47,223 nucleotides of DNA, taken from the NCBI RefSeq assembly GCF_900100295.1, contig NZ_FNEV01000012.1, forward strand, positions 1 to 47,223. The letters are read 5' to 3'. A model generated the notes under the pieces. It made no database searches. It was not told the DNA's origin and saw only the letters and a list, made by a program, of their open reading frames with translations. Source of the stretch: Salimicrobium halophilum. Lineage in GTDB: Bacteria; Bacillota; Bacilli; Bacillales; Halobacillaceae. How positions within the stretch are numbered: the stretch's first letter is position 1; each line of letters starts with the position of its first letter. The position numbers and the translations under genes were made by a program. Positions 46,745 to 47,223 of the stretch are shown here, piece after piece.

Positions 46745-46753
46745 ATGATCCAG

Positions 46754-46789
46754 GAGCAAGTTGCTTATGTATAGGCGACTTGCTCTTTT
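46754..46789 (+). terminator. lysS terminator
   Basis: GAGCAAGT (46754-46761) pairs with ACTTGCTC (46778-46785), followed by TTTT. Confidence 0.8.
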
Positions 46790-46879
46790 ATCATATCGAT
46801 AGACACTATCACAGCAGGGTGTGAACAAGGTTGATGATAAGAAGGATATTATCAGAAAAATTTTTTAATTTTATACCTA

Positions 46880-46908
46880 TTGCACACCCTGAATAATCAT
46901 GGTACATT
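46880..46908 (+). promoter_or_regulatory. rRNA operon promoter P1
   Basis: TTGCAC (46880-46885), 17 nt, TACATT (46903-46908) preceded by TGG. The flanking 46790-46870 is A/T rich, as expected for an UP element. Confidence 0.6.
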
Positions 46909-46974
46909 ATTAAACGTCGCATTGAGGAAAGCCATTCACGGCAAACCGAAAGCGAAAAAGAATATAAAAAGTTG

Positions 46975-47004
46975 TTGACGGAAAACACACCAACATGATA
47001 TATT
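46975..47004 (+). promoter_or_regulatory. rRNA operon promoter P2
   Basis: TTGACG (46975-46980), 18 nt, TATATT (46999-47004). The leader that follows contains the hairpin GTCGCT/AGCGAC (about 47012-47031) and the CTTTGAAAACTGAACA leader sequence common to Bacillaceae rRNA operons, thought to serve antitermination and processing. Confidence 0.75.
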
Positions 47005-47110
47005 AATTAAGTCGCTGTTTTGAGAGCGACACGGTAGATCTTTGAAAACTGAACAATGTTTTATGCCATGCGTCAATTTTTTTAAAATTACTATTGAGCT
47101 AATCAATACT

Positions 47111-47223
47111 CTTATGGAGAGTTTGATCCTGGCTCAGGACGAACGCTGGCGGCGTGCCTAATACATGCAAGTCGAGCGCGGGAAGCGAGCTGAAGCCCTT
47201 CGGGGCGGACGCTCGTGGAACGA
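47111..47223 (+). rRNA. 16S ribosomal RNA, 5' end (partial)
   Basis: GAGAGTTTGATCCTGGCTCA and the following GGACGAACGCTGGCGGCG mark the universal 16S start. The gene runs out of the window in its first variable region, where GCGCGGGAAGCGAGC resembles Halobacillus and relatives. Confidence 0.97.

Overview
The window is a chromosomal segment from a low-GC, spore-forming member of the Bacillaceae, bounded by two ribosomal RNA operons. It opens in the last bases of a 23S rRNA gene followed by 5S, and closes about 110 bases into the next 16S rRNA gene. Gene order follows the Bacillus subtilis region between rrnA and rrnJ almost step for step (csfB ... tmk ... abrB-metS ... spoVG-glmU-prs-ctc-pth-fin-mfd-spoVT ... 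divIC-yabR-tRNAs-spoIIE ... tilS-hprT-ftsH-coaX-hslO-cysK ... folP-folB-folK-lysS). The first 16S variable region and the acidic protein tails resemble moderate halophiles such as Halobacillus; this genus guess is an inference.

Layout. 1-300: rRNA end. 564-6553: a lipoprotein of unknown function, the anti-sigma-G factor gene csfB, then yaaO-tmk and darA-yaaR-holB-ricT-yabA (nucleotide supply, c-di-AMP sensing, replication clamp loading, RNA decay and initiation control). 6772-8626: translationally coupled trmN6-like, yazA and rsmI genes. 8918-12285: abrB (minus strand) divergent from metG, then tatD. 12494-18792: yabE, rnmV, rsmA, yabG, veg, ispE, purR, spoVG. 19062-27486: glmU, prs, ctc, pth, fin, mfd, spoVT. 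27927-32848: yabM-yabN-rqcP, yabP-yabQ, divIC, yabR. 33058-33208: tRNA-Met and tRNA-Glu on the minus strand. 33432-40170: spoIIE, tilS-hprT, ftsH. 40632-46744: coaX-hslO, cysK, folP-folB-folK, lysS. 46880 onward: tandem rRNA promoters and the 16S start.

Housekeeping and sporulation genes are interleaved, and the control signals reflect it. I can read candidate promoters for sigma-A (many), sigma-H (spoVG), sigma-B (ctc), sigma-F (csfB and fin), sigma-G (spoVT) and sigma-K (yabG), plus tandem Spo0A boxes behind the abrB promoter.

The genes are ordinary; the unusual content is intergenic. Two inverted copies of a roughly 100-bp array of five TGCGGAC-type boxes, spaced 21-21-31-21 nt, lie just behind the terminators of abrB and spoIIE. 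Each holds a tandem Spo0A-box-like pair in its 31-nt gap. A second repeat family (hairpin plus a tail of the type TTTCTAAGCGGGGTGATTCC followed by GCTTTT) occurs about ten times. In five or so places it runs straight into an extended -10 promoter of the next gene. Several genes usual in this synteny block are missing: xpaC-yaaN, sspF, yabJ, yabS-yabT, pabB-pabA-pabC and yazB-dusB.
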